A stretch of 64,000 nt of DNA from Metabacillus sp. FJAT-52054 (GTDB lineage: Bacteria; Bacillota; Bacilli; Bacillales; Bacillaceae): NCBI RefSeq assembly GCF_037201815.1, contig NZ_CP147407.1, positions 1,992,723 through 2,056,722 of the forward strand, read 5' to 3'. The position numbers were made by a program, and so were the translations under genes. Positions 1 through 10,700 of this stretch are shown piece after piece (the first letter of the stretch is position 1; every line of letters begins with the position of its first letter). A model generated the notes under the pieces. The model was not told the origin of the DNA, searched no databases, and saw only the letters and a program-made list of their open reading frames with translations.

Positions 1-72
1 CACTCAAGTGTAAAATTTAGCAAAGATCATGTACAAAGGCTGTAAAAAATGACGATTACGGGAGTGAATAAA

Positions 73-1095
73 ATGCTGAATGTTGCAATGCTTAGCAGAT
101 GGCATGTGCATGCTGATGATTATGCGAAAGAGGCACTGAATAATGAGTCCATTTCAATTAAAGCCGTTTGGGACGAAGAAGAGGAGAGGGGTATGAAGTG
201 GGCAGAGGAGCTTGGTGTTCCGTTTGAAGCCAATTTAGATTCTGTTTTGAAAAGAAGCGATATTGATGCAGTGATCGTTAGTACTCCGACAACCATGCAT
301 AAAGAAGTCATCATGGCTGCTGCGGGATACGGAAAGCATATTTTCTCTGAAAAAGTTTTAGCCGTTTCCTTGCGGGATTGCGAAGAGATTTTTGAGTCGG
401 TGGAGAAAGCAAACGTAAAACTTATGGTTTCGCTTCCCAGACTCTCGGCAGATTACTTTTTATATGCAGAGCAGGCAGTCGAGAAAGGCTGGCTTGGAAG
501 GTTAACATCCATTCGGTGCAGACTGGCGCATGATGGAGCAATATCTATTCCCGGGAAACCATCCGGCTGGCTGCCCTCGCACTTCTTCAGCGAAGAACAA
601 TGCGGCGGAGGAGCGCTAATTGATCTTGGTGCACACCCCATTTATTTGACATACCGTTTAGCTGGAAGCGCTGTGTCCGTTTCTGCTAAGCTCCTTCATA
701 CTCTTGGGCTTGGAGTGGATGATAATGCCGCTGTGACGGTAGAGTATGAATCAGGTGCTCTAGGAATAATAGAAACAGGGTTTGTTTCAGCAGCAAGCCC
801 GTTCCAGCTGGAACTATACGGAACAGACGGAGCTCTTCTTATAGAAGATAACAAGGTCCGCATGAATAGTGCCTCCTTAACACAAGGAGAGTGGATTACC
901 CCTGATGATCTTCCGAAACCTCTTCCTATGCCGATGGAGCAATGGGTAATGGATATCGAAGGGAAAAAAAGTCCGGCGATTACAAAAGACGATGTGCTGA
1001 ATTTAACTCTGATGAACGAAGCGGCAGCCCGCTCAAGTAAGGAAGCGAGAGCGGTTTCTGTACAAGAACTAAAAGAAGGCGCGCATCAAGGATAA
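73..1095 (+). CDS. Gfo/Idh/MocA-family NAD(P)-dependent oxidoreductase
   Basis: About 340 residues, normal for the family: an N-terminal Rossmann domain (about 1-120) and a C-terminal alpha/beta substrate domain. The conserved EKP tripeptide that supplies the catalytic lysine reads FSEKVLA here, so lysine is kept but proline is replaced. GGGALIDLGAHPIYL matches the family's GGG-D-GxH motif with its active-site histidine. The start is set at ATG 73 because GGGAGTGA lies just upstream; an in-frame ATG at 49 has no ribosome site. Substrate cannot be inferred. It is monocistronic, with a terminator directly after the stop. Family call is firm, function open. Confidence 0.85.
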   Translation: MLNVAMLSRWHVHADDYAKEALNNESISIKAVWDEEEERGMKWAEELGVPFEANLDSVLKRSDIDAVIVSTPTTMHKEVIMAAAGYGKHIFSEKVLAVSLRDCEEIFESVEKANVKLMVSLPRLSADYFLYAEQAVEKGWLGRLTSIRCRLAHDGAISIPGKPSGWLPSHFFSEEQCGGGALIDLGAHPIYLTYRLAGSAVSVSAKLLHTLGLGVDDNAAVTVEYESGALGIIETGFVSAASPFQLELYGTDGALLIEDNKVRMNSASLTQGEWITPDDLPKPLPMPMEQWVMDIEGKKSPAITKDDVLNLTLMNEAAARSSKEARAVSVQELKEGAHQG

Positions 1096-1100
1096 TCTAA

Positions 1101-1127
1101 AAAAGGGGCTTCCTAAGAAGCCTTTTT
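1101..1127 (+). terminator. Rho-independent terminator after the oxidoreductase
   Basis: A stem of GGGGCTTC against GAAGCC with a short loop is followed by a run of T, six bases after the stop codon. Confidence 0.8.
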
Positions 1128-1137
1128 CTATTGAATA

Positions 1138-1226
1138 AGGCTATGTTAAAGCATGGTGTTGATTTTTTGACACCTGTTGATTGAAGCAAACACCTGCAGC
1201 GGAAATCAACAGCTAAGTTAACAAAG
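1138..1226 (+). repeat. Internally deleted copy of a dispersed intergenic repeat
   Basis: The two ends of this 89 bp segment match, in reverse complement, the two ends of the 185 bp element at 55662-55846. The left end (AGGCTATGTTAAAGCATGGT and on through CACCTGTTGATTG) differs at about five of 46 positions. The right end keeps AATCAACAG-(C/T)-TAAGTTAAC. The GC-rich centre of about 95 bp is missing. No gene is seen between 1128 and 1396. Confidence 0.75.
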
Positions 1227-1396
1227 CTTTGAATAAAAGGAGGGTATTCCGATAAAAAAGTTAATGTTTCATGCATACGGAACGAATAATTTGACATCAA
1301 TGTATCGATGATTTAATATAGTTGATAGCTCAATAGTTGACTTATCAATTATAAGTTTCACCACAATAGTGAGTTAAATATGGCCAGGTTAATTTC

Positions 1397-1426
1397 TTGA
1401 CTTCATTATAAATATCATCTTATATT
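1397..1426 (+). promoter_or_regulatory. SigA-type promoter of the MarR/nitroreductase genes
   Basis: TTGACT (1397-1402) and TATATT (1421-1426) are 18 bp apart. The similar elements TTGACTTATCAA (near 1337) and TTGATAGGTCAA (near 1426) lie inverted to each other around the promoter and could be the operator halves of the MarR protein. That operator is an inference. Confidence 0.5.
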
Positions 1427-1470
1427 TGATAGGTCAATTATATTCATTGCGTGAAAGGAGGGGGATGCGT

Positions 1471-1905
1471 TTGTCCAACTTGCGAGCCGAAGATGAAGAG
1501 ATTGTTTTCCGATTATATGAAATCAACAAACGGACAAATCCGAAATTCGAAGCATGTACAGGAGTCAGCCAGTCCCGATTGGAGCTTTTGCTAAAACTGT
1601 ATGAAACAGAGGAAATTAATCAGAGCACACTGCAAAAAAAAGTAAATATAGACAATGCTGCTGTAACCAGGCATTTGAAGCAGCTTGAAGAAAAGGGTAC
1701 GATCATCCGCCGGAAAAATCCTGAAGACAATCGTTTCACATATGTACGCCTGACCGAAGAAGGGCGCGGGAAAATCGCCGCATATAAAGAAGAAAAACAG
1801 CGGTTTGTTTCGGATGTCTTACATGGTTTTAATACGGAGGAACGAACGCTTCTTTTAGAAATGCTTACCCGGATTCAAGAAAATGTAGAGAATATGAAAT
1901 ACTAA
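1471..1905 (+). CDS. MarR-family transcriptional regulator (YdgJ-like)
   Basis: 144 residues with the MarR winged-helix pattern: helix-turn-helix around residues 45-75 (NIDNAAVTRHLKQLEEKG) followed by the wing IIRRKNPEDNRFTYVRLTEEG. TTG 1471 is chosen because AAAGGAGG ends 9 bases upstream. The ATG at 1465 sits only 3 bases from that site, and a more upstream TTG (1426) falls inside the -10 box. It lies 43 bp before a nitroreductase of the YdgI type, the same pairing as ydgJ/ydgI in B. subtilis. It probably represses this operon and is relieved by quinone- or electrophile-like compounds (inferred). Confidence 0.85.
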   Translation: MSNLRAEDEEIVFRLYEINKRTNPKFEACTGVSQSRLELLLKLYETEEINQSTLQKKVNIDNAAVTRHLKQLEEKGTIIRRKNPEDNRFTYVRLTEEGRGKIAAYKEEKQRFVSDVLHGFNTEERTLLLEMLTRIQENVENMKY

Positions 1906-1948
1906 TGAATGAATATCAACTAGACCCCTCATAAAGGAGAAATAAATC

Positions 1949-2578
1949 ATGACTAAAATGAACGATTTTAAAGAAATTATCACTGGACGCCGTTCCATTC
2001 GCAATTACGATCCATCAGTGAAAATCAGCCGGGAGGAAATGACGGAGATTCTGACAGAAGCAACGCTCGCTCCATCATCTGTAAATATGCAGCCATGGCG
2101 TTTTATGGTCATTGATTCAGAAGAAGGCAAGAAGAAGCTTGCTCCGCTAGCGAAGTTTAATCAGGTGCAAACCGAGACATCTGCTGCAATGATCGCTGTT
2201 TTCGCTGATATGAAGAGTGATGAATATATGGATGAAATTTACGATAAAGCAGTAGCTGAGGGACATATGCCTGCTGAGGTCAGAGACAGACAAGTAGCGC
2301 AGATTAAAGGGTTTTTTGAAGCAAGCTCGTTTGAATCACTAAAGGAAATGAATTTGATTGATGCCGGCCTTGTTTCAATGCAGCTGATGCTTGCTGCACG
2401 TGCACACGGCTACGATACGAATCCAATCGGCGGTTATGAAAAGGATCAAATTGCCGATGTATTCGGAATGGATAAAGAGCGTTACTATCCAGTTATGCTT
2501 CTTTCCATTGGGAAAGCGGCAGATCAGGGCTACCAATCAGTGCGTTTACCGATTGAAAAGATCACGGAGTGGAGATAA
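1949..2578 (+). CDS. ydgI: FMN-dependent nitroreductase-family protein, YdgI-like
   Basis: 209 residues, the same length as B. subtilis YdgI as I recall it. Nitroreductase signatures are visible: RRSIRNYDP near the N-terminus (FMN phosphate contact), APSSVNMQPWRF at about 50-60, and GLVSMQLMLAARAHGYDTNPIGGY around 135-160. A good ribosome site (AAAGGAGA) precedes the ATG. Such enzymes reduce nitroaromatics or quinones with NAD(P)H; the physiological substrate is unknown. It follows the MarR gene and precedes an ABM monooxygenase, so the three look like one detoxification operon. Confidence 0.85.
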   Translation: MTKMNDFKEIITGRRSIRNYDPSVKISREEMTEILTEATLAPSSVNMQPWRFMVIDSEEGKKKLAPLAKFNQVQTETSAAMIAVFADMKSDEYMDEIYDKAVAEGHMPAEVRDRQVAQIKGFFEASSFESLKEMNLIDAGLVSMQLMLAARAHGYDTNPIGGYEKDQIADVFGMDKERYYPVMLLSIGKAADQGYQSVRLPIEKITEWR

Positions 2579-2624
2579 CCGCCATTCATGCATAGAAAAA
2601 ATTAAATGAAAAGAGGACAAAAAA

Positions 2625-2921
2625 ATGATTATTACACATGCAGGATTTCAAGTTAGACCGGATAAAGAAGCAGCTTTTCTTGAAGAAATTGAAACATTGG
2701 TGAAAGCTTCACAGGCAGAAAATGGATGCATCTCTTATCGTCTGATGAAAAATCTGGATCAGGAGCACGCTTATACAATGGTAGAAGTTTGGGAAGATAT
2801 GGCTGCTGTGAAAACCCATGGAGAAAGTGCCCATTTTGTTGGGTTTGTAGGGAAAGCAAAAGAGTTTTTAACGGCACCGCTTGATGTAAAAAGCTATGAA
2901 GGAAGCCTTCTTCAGCGCTAA
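2625..2921 (+). CDS. Putative quinol monooxygenase (ABM domain)
   Basis: 98 residues forming a single antibiotic-biosynthesis-monooxygenase ferredoxin-like fold. It begins MIITHAGFQVRPDKEAAFLEEI and contains ENGCISYRL and YTMVEVWED, the usual landmarks. Related proteins such as YgiN dimerise and oxidise quinols without a cofactor. It is 46 bp downstream of the nitroreductase with AGAGGAC as ribosome site, and ends at a strong terminator, so it is probably the last gene of the MarR operon. Confidence 0.8.
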   Translation: MIITHAGFQVRPDKEAAFLEEIETLVKASQAENGCISYRLMKNLDQEHAYTMVEVWEDMAAVKTHGESAHFVGFVGKAKEFLTAPLDVKSYEGSLLQR

Positions 2922-2927
2922 TTTACT

Positions 2928-2967
2928 CAAAAACCCCTTACGGCATAATGCTGTAAGGGGTTTTTGA
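2928..2967 (+). terminator. Terminator of the MarR/nitroreductase operon
   Basis: AAAAACCCCTTAC and GTAAGGGGTTTTT form a near-perfect hairpin ending in T5. Confidence 0.9.
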
Positions 2968-3086
2968 TTGCTGCAATTACCGTTCTAATTGTTGAAAAAG
3001 GATGGTTCAATTAGACGAGAGGAATAGAACTTTTACTATTAACAATATTAATAACTCCGATTATTTAAAAATATTTTACTAATGCT

Positions 3087-3106
3087 CTAATTTTCTGTAA
3101 AATTAG
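3087..3106. promoter_or_regulatory. Perfect 8-bp dyad upstream of cysJ
   Basis: CTAATTTT-CTGT-AAAATTAG is a perfect inverted repeat about 115 bp before the cysJ start, in an AT-rich intergenic region (2968-3220) that holds no gene. It could bind the regulator of the sulfite reductase operon; which regulator is unknown. A fortuitous AT-rich hairpin is the alternative. Confidence 0.35.
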
Positions 3107-3220
3107 ATAAGATATTTATACTGCTAACCAAGGTAAAAAGCGTGCTGGTTTATTTTAAGTGAAAAACCGACTTAATACATAGGTATAATCGAAATATGAT
3201 GAAATGATGAGGTGGGTTCA

Positions 3221-5032
3221 TTGCATATTCAAGTAACAAACAGCCCTTTTGATCAAAAGCAGGCAGATCTCCTGAACCAGCTATTGCCAACATTAACTGA
3301 TTCACAAAAAAACTGGATTTCAGGCTATCTTGCGGCTTCAGCTGCCAGTACTCCAGGGGCTGCTGCAGCTGAAGTTCCAGCTCAGGCTGCTGTCCAGACC
3401 ATCTCCAAAAACGTGACCATCCTTTATGGATCCCAGACGGGGAATGCGCAGGGATTGGCGCAAGCGGGGGGCAAGACCTTAAAGGAGAAGGGTTTTGAAG
3501 TAACCGTAGCTTCCATGAACGATTTCAAACCAAATCAGCTAAAAAAAATTCAAAACCTTCTGATTGTGGTCAGCACACATGGTGAAGGCGATCCGCCGGA
3601 TAATGCGCTGTCACTCCATGAATTTCTTCATGGGAAACGCGCACCGAAGCTTGAGGATTTGAACTATTCCGTTCTATCCCTGGGTGACAGTTCTTACGAA
3701 TTCTTTTGCCAGACAGGAAAGGAATTTGACAGCAAGCTGGAAGAGCTGGGCGGCAAAAGACTGCATCCAAGAGTGGACTGCGATCTGGATTATGATGAGC
3801 CTGCAGCTGAATGGCTGGAAGGGGTCATTAATGGTCTTTTAGGATTGCAGGGAAGTGATGCCTCAGTGCCGGATTCTTCAGCTGCTACACCGGCTGCAGT
3901 AACGAATTATTCAAGAACGAATCCATTTCATGCGGAAATTCTTGAAAGTATAAATTTAAACGGACGGGGGTCCAATAAGGAAACGACCCACATTGAATTA
4001 TCACTCGAGGGCTCCGGTCTTTCCTTTGAACCGGGGGACAGTCTTGGGATTTACCCTAATAATGATCCTGCTCTGGCAGATTTGATTATCAGCGAAATGA
4101 ACTGGGCACCGGATGAAATGGTTACAGTAAACAAACAGGGGGATGTGCGTTCATTAAAGGATGCGCTCACTTCTTTCTATGAAATAACCGTCCTAACGAA
4201 GCCGCTGCTTGAGCAAGCTGCACAAATTACAGGATGTCAGGATTTAAAAGAACTGCTTTCACCTGGCCGGGAAGCGGAACTAAAAGAGTACCTTACAGGA
4301 CGTGATTTGCTGGATCTGCTGCGTGATTTTGGACCGTGGGCTGTTCCGGCACAAGAGATTCTCTCCGTCCTTCGAAAAATTCCTGCACGACTTTATTCTA
4401 TTGCAAGCAGCCTGGCGGCCAACCCGGATGAGGTTCACGTAACAATCGGGGCTGTGCGCTATGAGTCTCATGGACGCGCACGAAACGGAGTATGCTCCAT
4501 TCTTTGTGCGGAAAGGCTTCAGCCGGGAGACAGCTTGCCGGTATATATTCAGCCCAATCAAAACTTTAAGCTGCCCGCCAATCCCGAAACACCGATCATT
4601 ATGGTAGGTCCAGGGACAGGAATTGCCCCATTCCGATCGTTTATGCAGGAGCGGGAAGAGAAAGAAGCAGAAGGGAAATCATGGCTTTTCTTTGGAGATC
4701 AGCATTTTGTAACAGACTTCCTTTACCAGACAGAGTGGCAAAAATGGATGAAAGATGGTCTATTAACAAAAATGGATGTGGCATTTTCAAGAGACACAAA
4801 GGAAAAAGTGTATGTTCAGCACCGTATGCTTGAGCGGAGCCGGGAACTGTTCAATTGGCTGCAGGAAGGTGCTGCTGTTTATGTTTGCGGTGATGAAAGG
4901 AATATGGCGCATGATGTCCATAATGCACTACTGGAAATCATTCAAAAGGAAGGCGGTTTGAGTCAGGAAAAAGCAGAAGAGTATTTGGCTCAAATGCAGC
5001 AGGATAAAAGATATCAGCGGGATGTTTATTAG
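3221..5032 (+). CDS. cysJ: Sulfite reductase [NADPH] flavoprotein alpha-component
   Basis: 603 residues. An N-terminal flavodoxin domain binds FMN (about 68-205: [37 protein letters not shown]). An FAD-binding domain (about 225-445, RLYSIASS) and an NADPH domain follow ([19 protein letters not shown]), ending at the characteristic RYQRDVY. The enzyme passes electrons from NADPH through FAD and FMN to CysI for reduction of sulfite to sulfide. The start is TTG 3221, giving [16 protein letters not shown] sits 5 bases upstream, and an in-frame GTG at 3212 lies inside that ribosome site. It is followed after 16 bases by cysI. Confidence 0.95.
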   Translation: MHIQVTNSPFDQKQADLLNQLLPTLTDSQKNWISGYLAASAASTPGAAAAEVPAQAAVQTISKNVTILYGSQTGNAQGLAQAGGKTLKEKGFEVTVASMNDFKPNQLKKIQNLLIVVSTHGEGDPPDNALSLHEFLHGKRAPKLEDLNYSVLSLGDSSYEFFCQTGKEFDSKLEELGGKRLHPRVDCDLDYDEPAAEWLEGVINGLLGLQGSDASVPDSSAATPAAVTNYSRTNPFHAEILESINLNGRGSNKETTHIELSLEGSGLSFEPGDSLGIYPNNDPALADLIISEMNWAPDEMVTVNKQGDVRSLKDALTSFYEITVLTKPLLEQAAQITGCQDLKELLSPGREAELKEYLTGRDLLDLLRDFGPWAVPAQEILSVLRKIPARLYSIASSLAANPDEVHVTIGAVRYESHGRARNGVCSILCAERLQPGDSLPVYIQPNQNFKLPANPETPIIMVGPGTGIAPFRSFMQEREEKEAEGKSWLFFGDQHFVTDFLYQTEWQKWMKDGLLTKMDVAFSRDTKEKVYVQHRMLERSRELFNWLQEGAAVYVCGDERNMAHDVHNALLEIIQKEGGLSQEKAEEYLAQMQQDKRYQRDVY

Positions 5033-5048
5033 GAAAGGAGTTTTTCAC

Positions 5049-6761
5049 ATGGGCAATCGAATATTAAAAGCACCGGAAGGAACTCCGAGCGATGTGGAGC
5101 GTATTAAGGATGATAGCAACTATTTGCGCGGAACCCTTGCGGAATCAATGCTTGAACCGATCAGTGCAGGAATTTCGGATGATGATAACCGCTTAATGAA
5201 ATTTCACGGCAGCTACCTGCAGGATGACAGGGATCTCCGCAATGAACGCCAAAAACAGAAATTGGAGCCGGCCTATCAATTTATGCTCCGTGTTCGTCTG
5301 CCGGGCGGAGTTGCTACTCCCGCTCAGTGGCTTGTCATGGACGACCTGGCTCAAAGGAACGGCAATGGCACTTTGAAGCTGACCACGCGCATGACCTTTC
5401 AAATGCACGGAGTATTAAAATGGAATATGAAAAAAACGATTCAGGATATCCATGCATCTCTGATGGATACGATTGCTGCTTGCGGTGATGTAAACCGGAA
5501 TGTCATGTGCAATCCGAATCCTGAACAATCTGAGATTCATACAGAGGTTTACGAATGGTCCAAAAAATTAAGTGAACATCTCCTTCCACGTACACGAGCG
5601 TATCATGAGCTTTGGCTTGATGAAGAGAAGGTAGCGGGCACGGCAGAAGAAGCTGAACCAATGTATGGTCCTCTTTATCTGCCCCGTAAATTTAAAATCG
5701 GAATTGCGGTTCCGCCGTCCAATGATATCGATGTGTATTCACAGGATCTGGGGTTTGTCGCGATTGTTGAAGAGGAGAAGCTTCTTGGATTCAATGTCCT
5801 GATTGGCGGAGGGATGGGAATGTCCCATGGCGATAAAGAAACCTATCCTCAGCTGGGAAAAACAATTGGCTTCTGCACACCTGATCAAATAGTAGAGCTG
5901 GCTGAAAAAATTATCACGATCCAGCGGGATTATGGAAATCGCTCAGAACGGAAAAATGCCCGCTTTAAGTACACGGTAGACCGTCTTGGACTTGAAGCAG
6001 TGAAAGAAGAACTAGAGAACCGATTGGGCTGGACCCTGCAGGATGCAAAACCTTACCATTTTGATCACAACGGCGACCGCTACGGATGGGTAAAAGGGGT
6101 CAAGGGCAAATGGCACTATACCCTGTTTGTAGAAGGCGGGCGTGTAGCCGATTTCGAAAATTATAAGCTTATGACTGGCCTTCGTGAAATTGCGAAAGTG
6201 CATTCAGGAGACTTTAGGCTAACCGCTAACCAAAACGTAATCATTGCAAATGTTCCGCAAAAGATGAAAAAGCAAATCGATCAGTTAATAGCCGAATACG
6301 GTTTAACGGACGGCAAGCATTATTCCGCACTCCGTCGAAGTTCAATGGCGTGTGTGGCCCTGCCTACATGCGGCCTTGCAATGGCGGAAGCGGAGCGCTA
6401 TTTGCCGGTCTTAATCGATAAAATTGAGCGGATTGTTGATGAAAACGGTTTGCGCAATGAAGAAATAACAATCCGCATGACTGGCTGCCCGAACGGCTGT
6501 GCCAGGCATGCCCTCGGGGAGATTGGATTTATTGGCAAAGCTCCGGGGAAATATAATATGTATCTTGGAGCAGCCTTCGATGGCAGCCGCTTAAGCAAAA
6601 TGTACAAAGAAAACATTGGAGAAGAAGAAATACTGAATGATCTTCGTGACATCTTGCCGCGTTATGCCAAAGAACGGGAAGATGGGGAACACTTCGGAGA
6701 TTATGTTGTCCGTGCGGGAATTATTTCTGCAACAACAGATGGAACAAACTTTCACAATTGA
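5049..6761 (+). CDS. cysI: Sulfite reductase [NADPH] hemoprotein beta-component
   Basis: 570 residues, with the tandem ferredoxin-like/nitrite-sulfite reductase repeats of the family. The siroheme-4Fe4S ligands are present as CVALPTC (C-x5-C) and TGCPNGC (C-x3-C). It receives electrons from CysJ and makes the six-electron reduction of sulfite to sulfide for cysteine synthesis. The start is ATG 5049, preceded by AAAGGAG; the frame is open for nine more codons upstream but would overlap cysJ without a ribosome site. The two genes form an operon closed by a terminator at 6773-6809. Confidence 0.96.
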   Translation: MGNRILKAPEGTPSDVERIKDDSNYLRGTLAESMLEPISAGISDDDNRLMKFHGSYLQDDRDLRNERQKQKLEPAYQFMLRVRLPGGVATPAQWLVMDDLAQRNGNGTLKLTTRMTFQMHGVLKWNMKKTIQDIHASLMDTIAACGDVNRNVMCNPNPEQSEIHTEVYEWSKKLSEHLLPRTRAYHELWLDEEKVAGTAEEAEPMYGPLYLPRKFKIGIAVPPSNDIDVYSQDLGFVAIVEEEKLLGFNVLIGGGMGMSHGDKETYPQLGKTIGFCTPDQIVELAEKIITIQRDYGNRSERKNARFKYTVDRLGLEAVKEELENRLGWTLQDAKPYHFDHNGDRYGWVKGVKGKWHYTLFVEGGRVADFENYKLMTGLREIAKVHSGDFRLTANQNVIIANVPQKMKKQIDQLIAEYGLTDGKHYSALRRSSMACVALPTCGLAMAEAERYLPVLIDKIERIVDENGLRNEEITIRMTGCPNGCARHALGEIGFIGKAPGKYNMYLGAAFDGSRLSKMYKENIGEEEILNDLRDILPRYAKEREDGEHFGDYVVRAGIISATTDGTNFHN

Positions 6762-6772
6762 GAAGAAAACAG

Positions 6773-6809
6773 AAAAACGATGACCCCGGGATTGGAGTCA
6801 TCGTTTTTT
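6773..6809. terminator. Bidirectional terminator between cysI and the CorA-like gene
   Basis: AAAACGATGAC pairs with GTCATCGTTTT. T runs occur on both strands, so it serves both convergent genes and overlaps the last codons of the minus-strand gene. Confidence 0.85.
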
Positions 6810-8231
6810 GCGGTTAAAAAAGTTTCTGCCAAGACTGAAAATCGCTCCTGCACCCAAGCCAATTCCCATTAGGATTCCGCTAATGGCTACTCCAAACGCA
6901 ATATACTCAAAAACCGAGTATTGAGTCATCAATCTCCAATCGATTTTTCCTTTCCAGTCCTCTATCACAAGATTCATCCCATAAATTCCGGAAATAACCG
7001 TGTATGTCGTTAAAATGAACAATAAATAATTATTTCGTTTAGCTGAAATTTTCTCCTGGTTTCTGAACAAGCTGTCGAGCGTTTTTTTTACTTCGTCATA
7101 TAAGGTCGAAATATGAAACACATTATTCATTAAGAAAGCCAATTCCTGTCCTTCTGTGCGGCTGCTTATTTCCTTAAAATGATATTTGCCGGAAAACTCG
7201 GTAATCGTTTGAATTAGCTGTTCAATCTCATTCGTTTTATTCCGTCTGTACAGCAGCGAGTATTGATAGGAAAGTTTAAGCAGAACCATTTTGTAAAAGA
7301 AGTGAAGGAGCAAGTTGTAATAATGCTGGCCAAACATTTCAGACTTAATTATGGGTACATGTTCGCCCTGCTGGGTAAGGCATGTAAAGGCATGATCGCT
7401 GATTACATAGTTTGTCTGAGGAGCCCACCTGCTGTAAGTGTGGGTCTTTGCATAATGATCTATGTACTCTGGGTTTTTAGCGGAAATAAACGGATTTCCT
7501 TTTGAATCATAACCATTTACCTGCCCCGATCGGAAGAGATGTTCATTTGTCACGTGATTCTCACGTGTGACCAGCGTACTGACAATATACATTCTTTCAT
7601 CCACGAAATACGGAAGACTCCCGAAATAAGAGGACTTGTTCACTCCTGTTTCGATAAAAGGGACAATGCCGGGTGCGACTTCTTTAAATATGTAATCCTG
7701 AATGCTGTCATAGGATGAATTTTTAGTCATGACCCTAAGATTTTTCTTTTCAACAAGCTTTGGATCCAGAACACGGAACTGATTTTGAAAGTCCATCACT
7801 TCAGAAAGCTTTAGGGGAGACTGAGTAAACCGGGTCCGAATCGAGATCATACCAATTTCAAAAGGGCAGATAAAAATATCAGCAGAAAGGACTTCTGCTT
7901 CATATGAACGCTGATCCTCACCGAATAATAACCGGATTGGTGATTGAACAGACTTTGAAAACCGGCTGAGCGATTCTTTTGCCGGCTCATGAACAAATAA
8001 CAGGTTTTCAATAAACGGCAAAAAGTATTGGTCCATATTATCATGGGAAACGGACTGCCCGGGACCGTAATATGCATTTTCTGTTTCTTTTGCGTCCAGA
8101 TGGAAGAAGCGGTAACCGCTATTCTCCAGCTGCTGCTGGATCTTCATCACATTTGTATGTTTTAAAGAGAAGGGAAAAATAAATTGACTGCTGGCTTCAT
8201 CTAATTGAAGCTCCTTTTGATTGTCGGACAT
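6798..8231 (-). CDS. CorA-like two-transmembrane protein with GMN motif
   Basis: 477 residues: a long hydrophilic part (1 to about 400), then two C-terminal membrane segments. The first (about 403-423) ends in SGIYGMNL, the GMN signature that forms the selectivity filter at the end of TM1 in CorA Mg2+ channels. The second is EYIAFGVAISGILMGIGLGAG. The soluble part does not read like the usual CorA funnel and is not recognised otherwise. The start at 8231 follows CTGGAGGA; 11 more in-frame codons upstream lack a ribosome site. It may move divalent cations, or be a diverged relative with another role. Confidence 0.7.
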   Translation of the reverse strand: MSDNQKELQLDEASSQFIFPFSLKHTNVMKIQQQLENSGYRFFHLDAKETENAYYGPGQSVSHDNMDQYFLPFIENLLFVHEPAKESLSRFSKSVQSPIRLLFGEDQRSYEAEVLSADIFICPFEIGMISIRTRFTQSPLKLSEVMDFQNQFRVLDPKLVEKKNLRVMTKNSSYDSIQDYIFKEVAPGIVPFIETGVNKSSYFGSLPYFVDERMYIVSTLVTRENHVTNEHLFRSGQVNGYDSKGNPFISAKNPEYIDHYAKTHTYSRWAPQTNYVISDHAFTCLTQQGEHVPIIKSEMFGQHYYNLLLHFFYKMVLLKLSYQYSLLYRRNKTNEIEQLIQTITEFSGKYHFKEISSRTEGQELAFLMNNVFHISTLYDEVKKTLDSLFRNQEKISAKRNNYLLFILTTYTVISGIYGMNLVIEDWKGKIDWRLMTQYSVFEYIAFGVAISGILMGIGLGAGAIFSLGRNFFNRKKR

Positions 8232-8331
8232 AAATGGTTCCTCCAGATGCTGATTGTATAGCACATTATACAGCCTTTATTCTATCATTATAATCTGAAT
8301 GAAAAAAAGCTTGTCCAGTTGAACAAGCTCG

Positions 8332-8955
8332 TTAATGCACTGTACGGTATACTCCAATCACTTTGCCAAGTATGGACACGTTCCTTAAAATAATGGGTTC
8401 CATTGATGAGTTTTCCGGCTGCAGCCTGATATAATCTTTTTCTTTAAAAAAGCGTTTTACTGTGGCTTCATCATCCTCGGTCATGGCAACGACAATATCA
8501 CCGTTATTAGCGGATTGCTGCTGTCTTACTACAACAAGGTCTCCGTCTAATATTCCCGCTTCAATCATACTGTTCCCGACAATCTCAAGCATAAAAACCT
8601 GGTCATCAGGTGAAGCAAGCCGTTCAGGGAGCGGAAAGTATTCTTCAATATTTTCCACAGCAGTAATCGGCAGCCCTGCCGTAACTTTCCCGATAATCGG
8701 AACGTTAATCACTTCGTTTCTCGGAATTTCCATTCCATGATCTTCATTTAAAATTTCGATAGCCCTTGGCTTTGTAGGATCTCGGCGTATAAGGCCTTTG
8801 TTTTCAAGTCTGGCAAGATGGCCATGTACGGTAGAGCTGGATGCCAGACCGACAGCAAGGCCAATTTCACGGACGGAAGGCGGATACCCTTTGCTTTTGA
8901 CTTCCTGTTTAATAAATTCAAGAATGTCCTGTTGCCTTTTTGATAGTTTGCTCAT
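8332..8955 (-). CDS. lexA: LexA, SOS response repressor and self-cleaving protease
   Basis: 207 residues. The N-terminal winged helix (about 1-65, [21 protein letters not shown]) is followed by the S24 peptidase-like domain. The cleavage site Ala-Gly (KVTAGLP), the catalytic serine ([10 protein letters not shown]) and the lysine (ATVKRFF) are all present. RecA filaments trigger autocleavage after DNA damage and release the repressed genes. ATG 8955 follows GAGGTG; an upstream GTG is inside that site. It is divergent from yneA across a region with three LexA boxes, implying autoregulation. Confidence 0.97.
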   Translation of the reverse strand: MSKLSKRQQDILEFIKQEVKSKGYPPSVREIGLAVGLASSSTVHGHLARLENKGLIRRDPTKPRAIEILNEDHGMEIPRNEVINVPIIGKVTAGLPITAVENIEEYFPLPERLASPDDQVFMLEIVGNSMIEAGILDGDLVVVRQQQSANNGDIVVAMTEDDEATVKRFFKEKDYIRLQPENSSMEPIILRNVSILGKVIGVYRTVH

Positions 8956-9013
8956 CCTTAGCACCTCAGAGTAAGTAATTTATAGTGATTATAGCATCAT
9001 TTACCTGAAAATA

Positions 9014-9094
9014 CAAACATAAGTTCGAAAAACGCTTGACCCAAAACGTTTGTTCGTATTATAATAAAAATATCAAAAAGCGAACAAACATTCT
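9014..9094. promoter_or_regulatory. Three LexA boxes and the yneA promoter
   Basis: CAAACATAAGTTCG (9014-9027), AAAACGTTTGTTCG (9043-9056) and CGAACAAACATTCT (9081-9094) match the Gram-positive SOS box CGAAC-N4-GTTCG with one to three differences. A SigA-type promoter for yneA (TTGACC 9036-9041, TATAAT 9060-9065) is interleaved with the second box, so LexA binding would block it. The first box is also placed to control lexA. Confidence 0.85.
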
Positions 9095-9106
9095 GGAGGG
9101 GTTAAC

Positions 9107-10119
<1,013 letters not shown>

Positions 10120-10361
10120 GCTCTTTTTTGTACGATTGCACTATCTAACATTATCCGTAAGTTACGTGCGAAGTGAAGCCCATTATATAAGAACATGTTT
10201 TTTTTTGGACAGGTGCTCTGTAAATTTCCCTTTCTAAGGATGGTGGGCATGCTGCAGCAGTAAACAGCCATCATATTAATTTCATAACAGCAAAATGATA
10301 GGAAAAAGTCTTCGATCACGAAACGTACAGGAGTTATACAGGCTTAAAAAGGAGAATGATT

Positions 10362-10592
10362 ATGCTTTCTAAAGTAAAAATTGATCGAATTAATGCTCTT
10401 TCAAAAAAATCCAAAGCTGAAGGGTTAACAGAACAGGAACAGCAGGAGCAAAAGGCTTTGCGGGAAGAGTACCTGAAAACCTTTAGAAGTTCCATGAAGA
10501 ACACTTTGAAAAATGTGACCGTGGTCGATCCGGAGGGTAATGACGTAACCCCTCAAAAATTGAAAAATGAGAAGAATAAAGGACTTCATTAA
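10362..10592 (+). CDS. ynzC: YnzC, UPF0291 (DUF896) small protein
   Basis: 76 residues, two N-terminal helices plus the family hallmark [24 protein letters not shown]. Start ATG 10362 is 7 bases after AAGGAG; the in-frame ATG at 10356 is too close to it. In B. subtilis it is an SOS-regulated neighbour of yneAB; its biochemical role is unknown. A GGCCTGTT hairpin (10606-10628) without a real T run follows. Confidence 0.92.
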   Translation: MLSKVKIDRINALSKKSKAEGLTEQEQQEQKALREEYLKTFRSSMKNTLKNVTVVDPEGNDVTPQKLKNEKNKGLH

Positions 10593-10605
10593 AAGTTCGA
10601 TAACT

Positions 10606-10628
10606 GGCCTGTTTAATATAAACAGGCC
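10606..10628 (+). terminator. Weak hairpin after ynzC
   Basis: GGCCTGTTTA and TAAACAGGCC form a perfect stem but only a weak U-rich tail follows, so termination before tkt may be partial. Confidence 0.4.
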
Positions 10629-10700
10629 TATTGGTTGTACTATTTGAGCTGTACGGATATGATAAGAGGGTAAATTGTTCAAACGAAAGGATGGTCTATA

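Noticed and set aside
1097..1300. 67-codon frame on the minus strand after the first gene
   Set aside because: It overlaps the terminator and the repeat copy, has no ribosome site and no domain-like sequence.
2968..3220. Possible S-box or T-box riboswitch before cysJ
   Set aside because: No conserved core or terminator/antiterminator pair is visible; only a simple 8-bp dyad.
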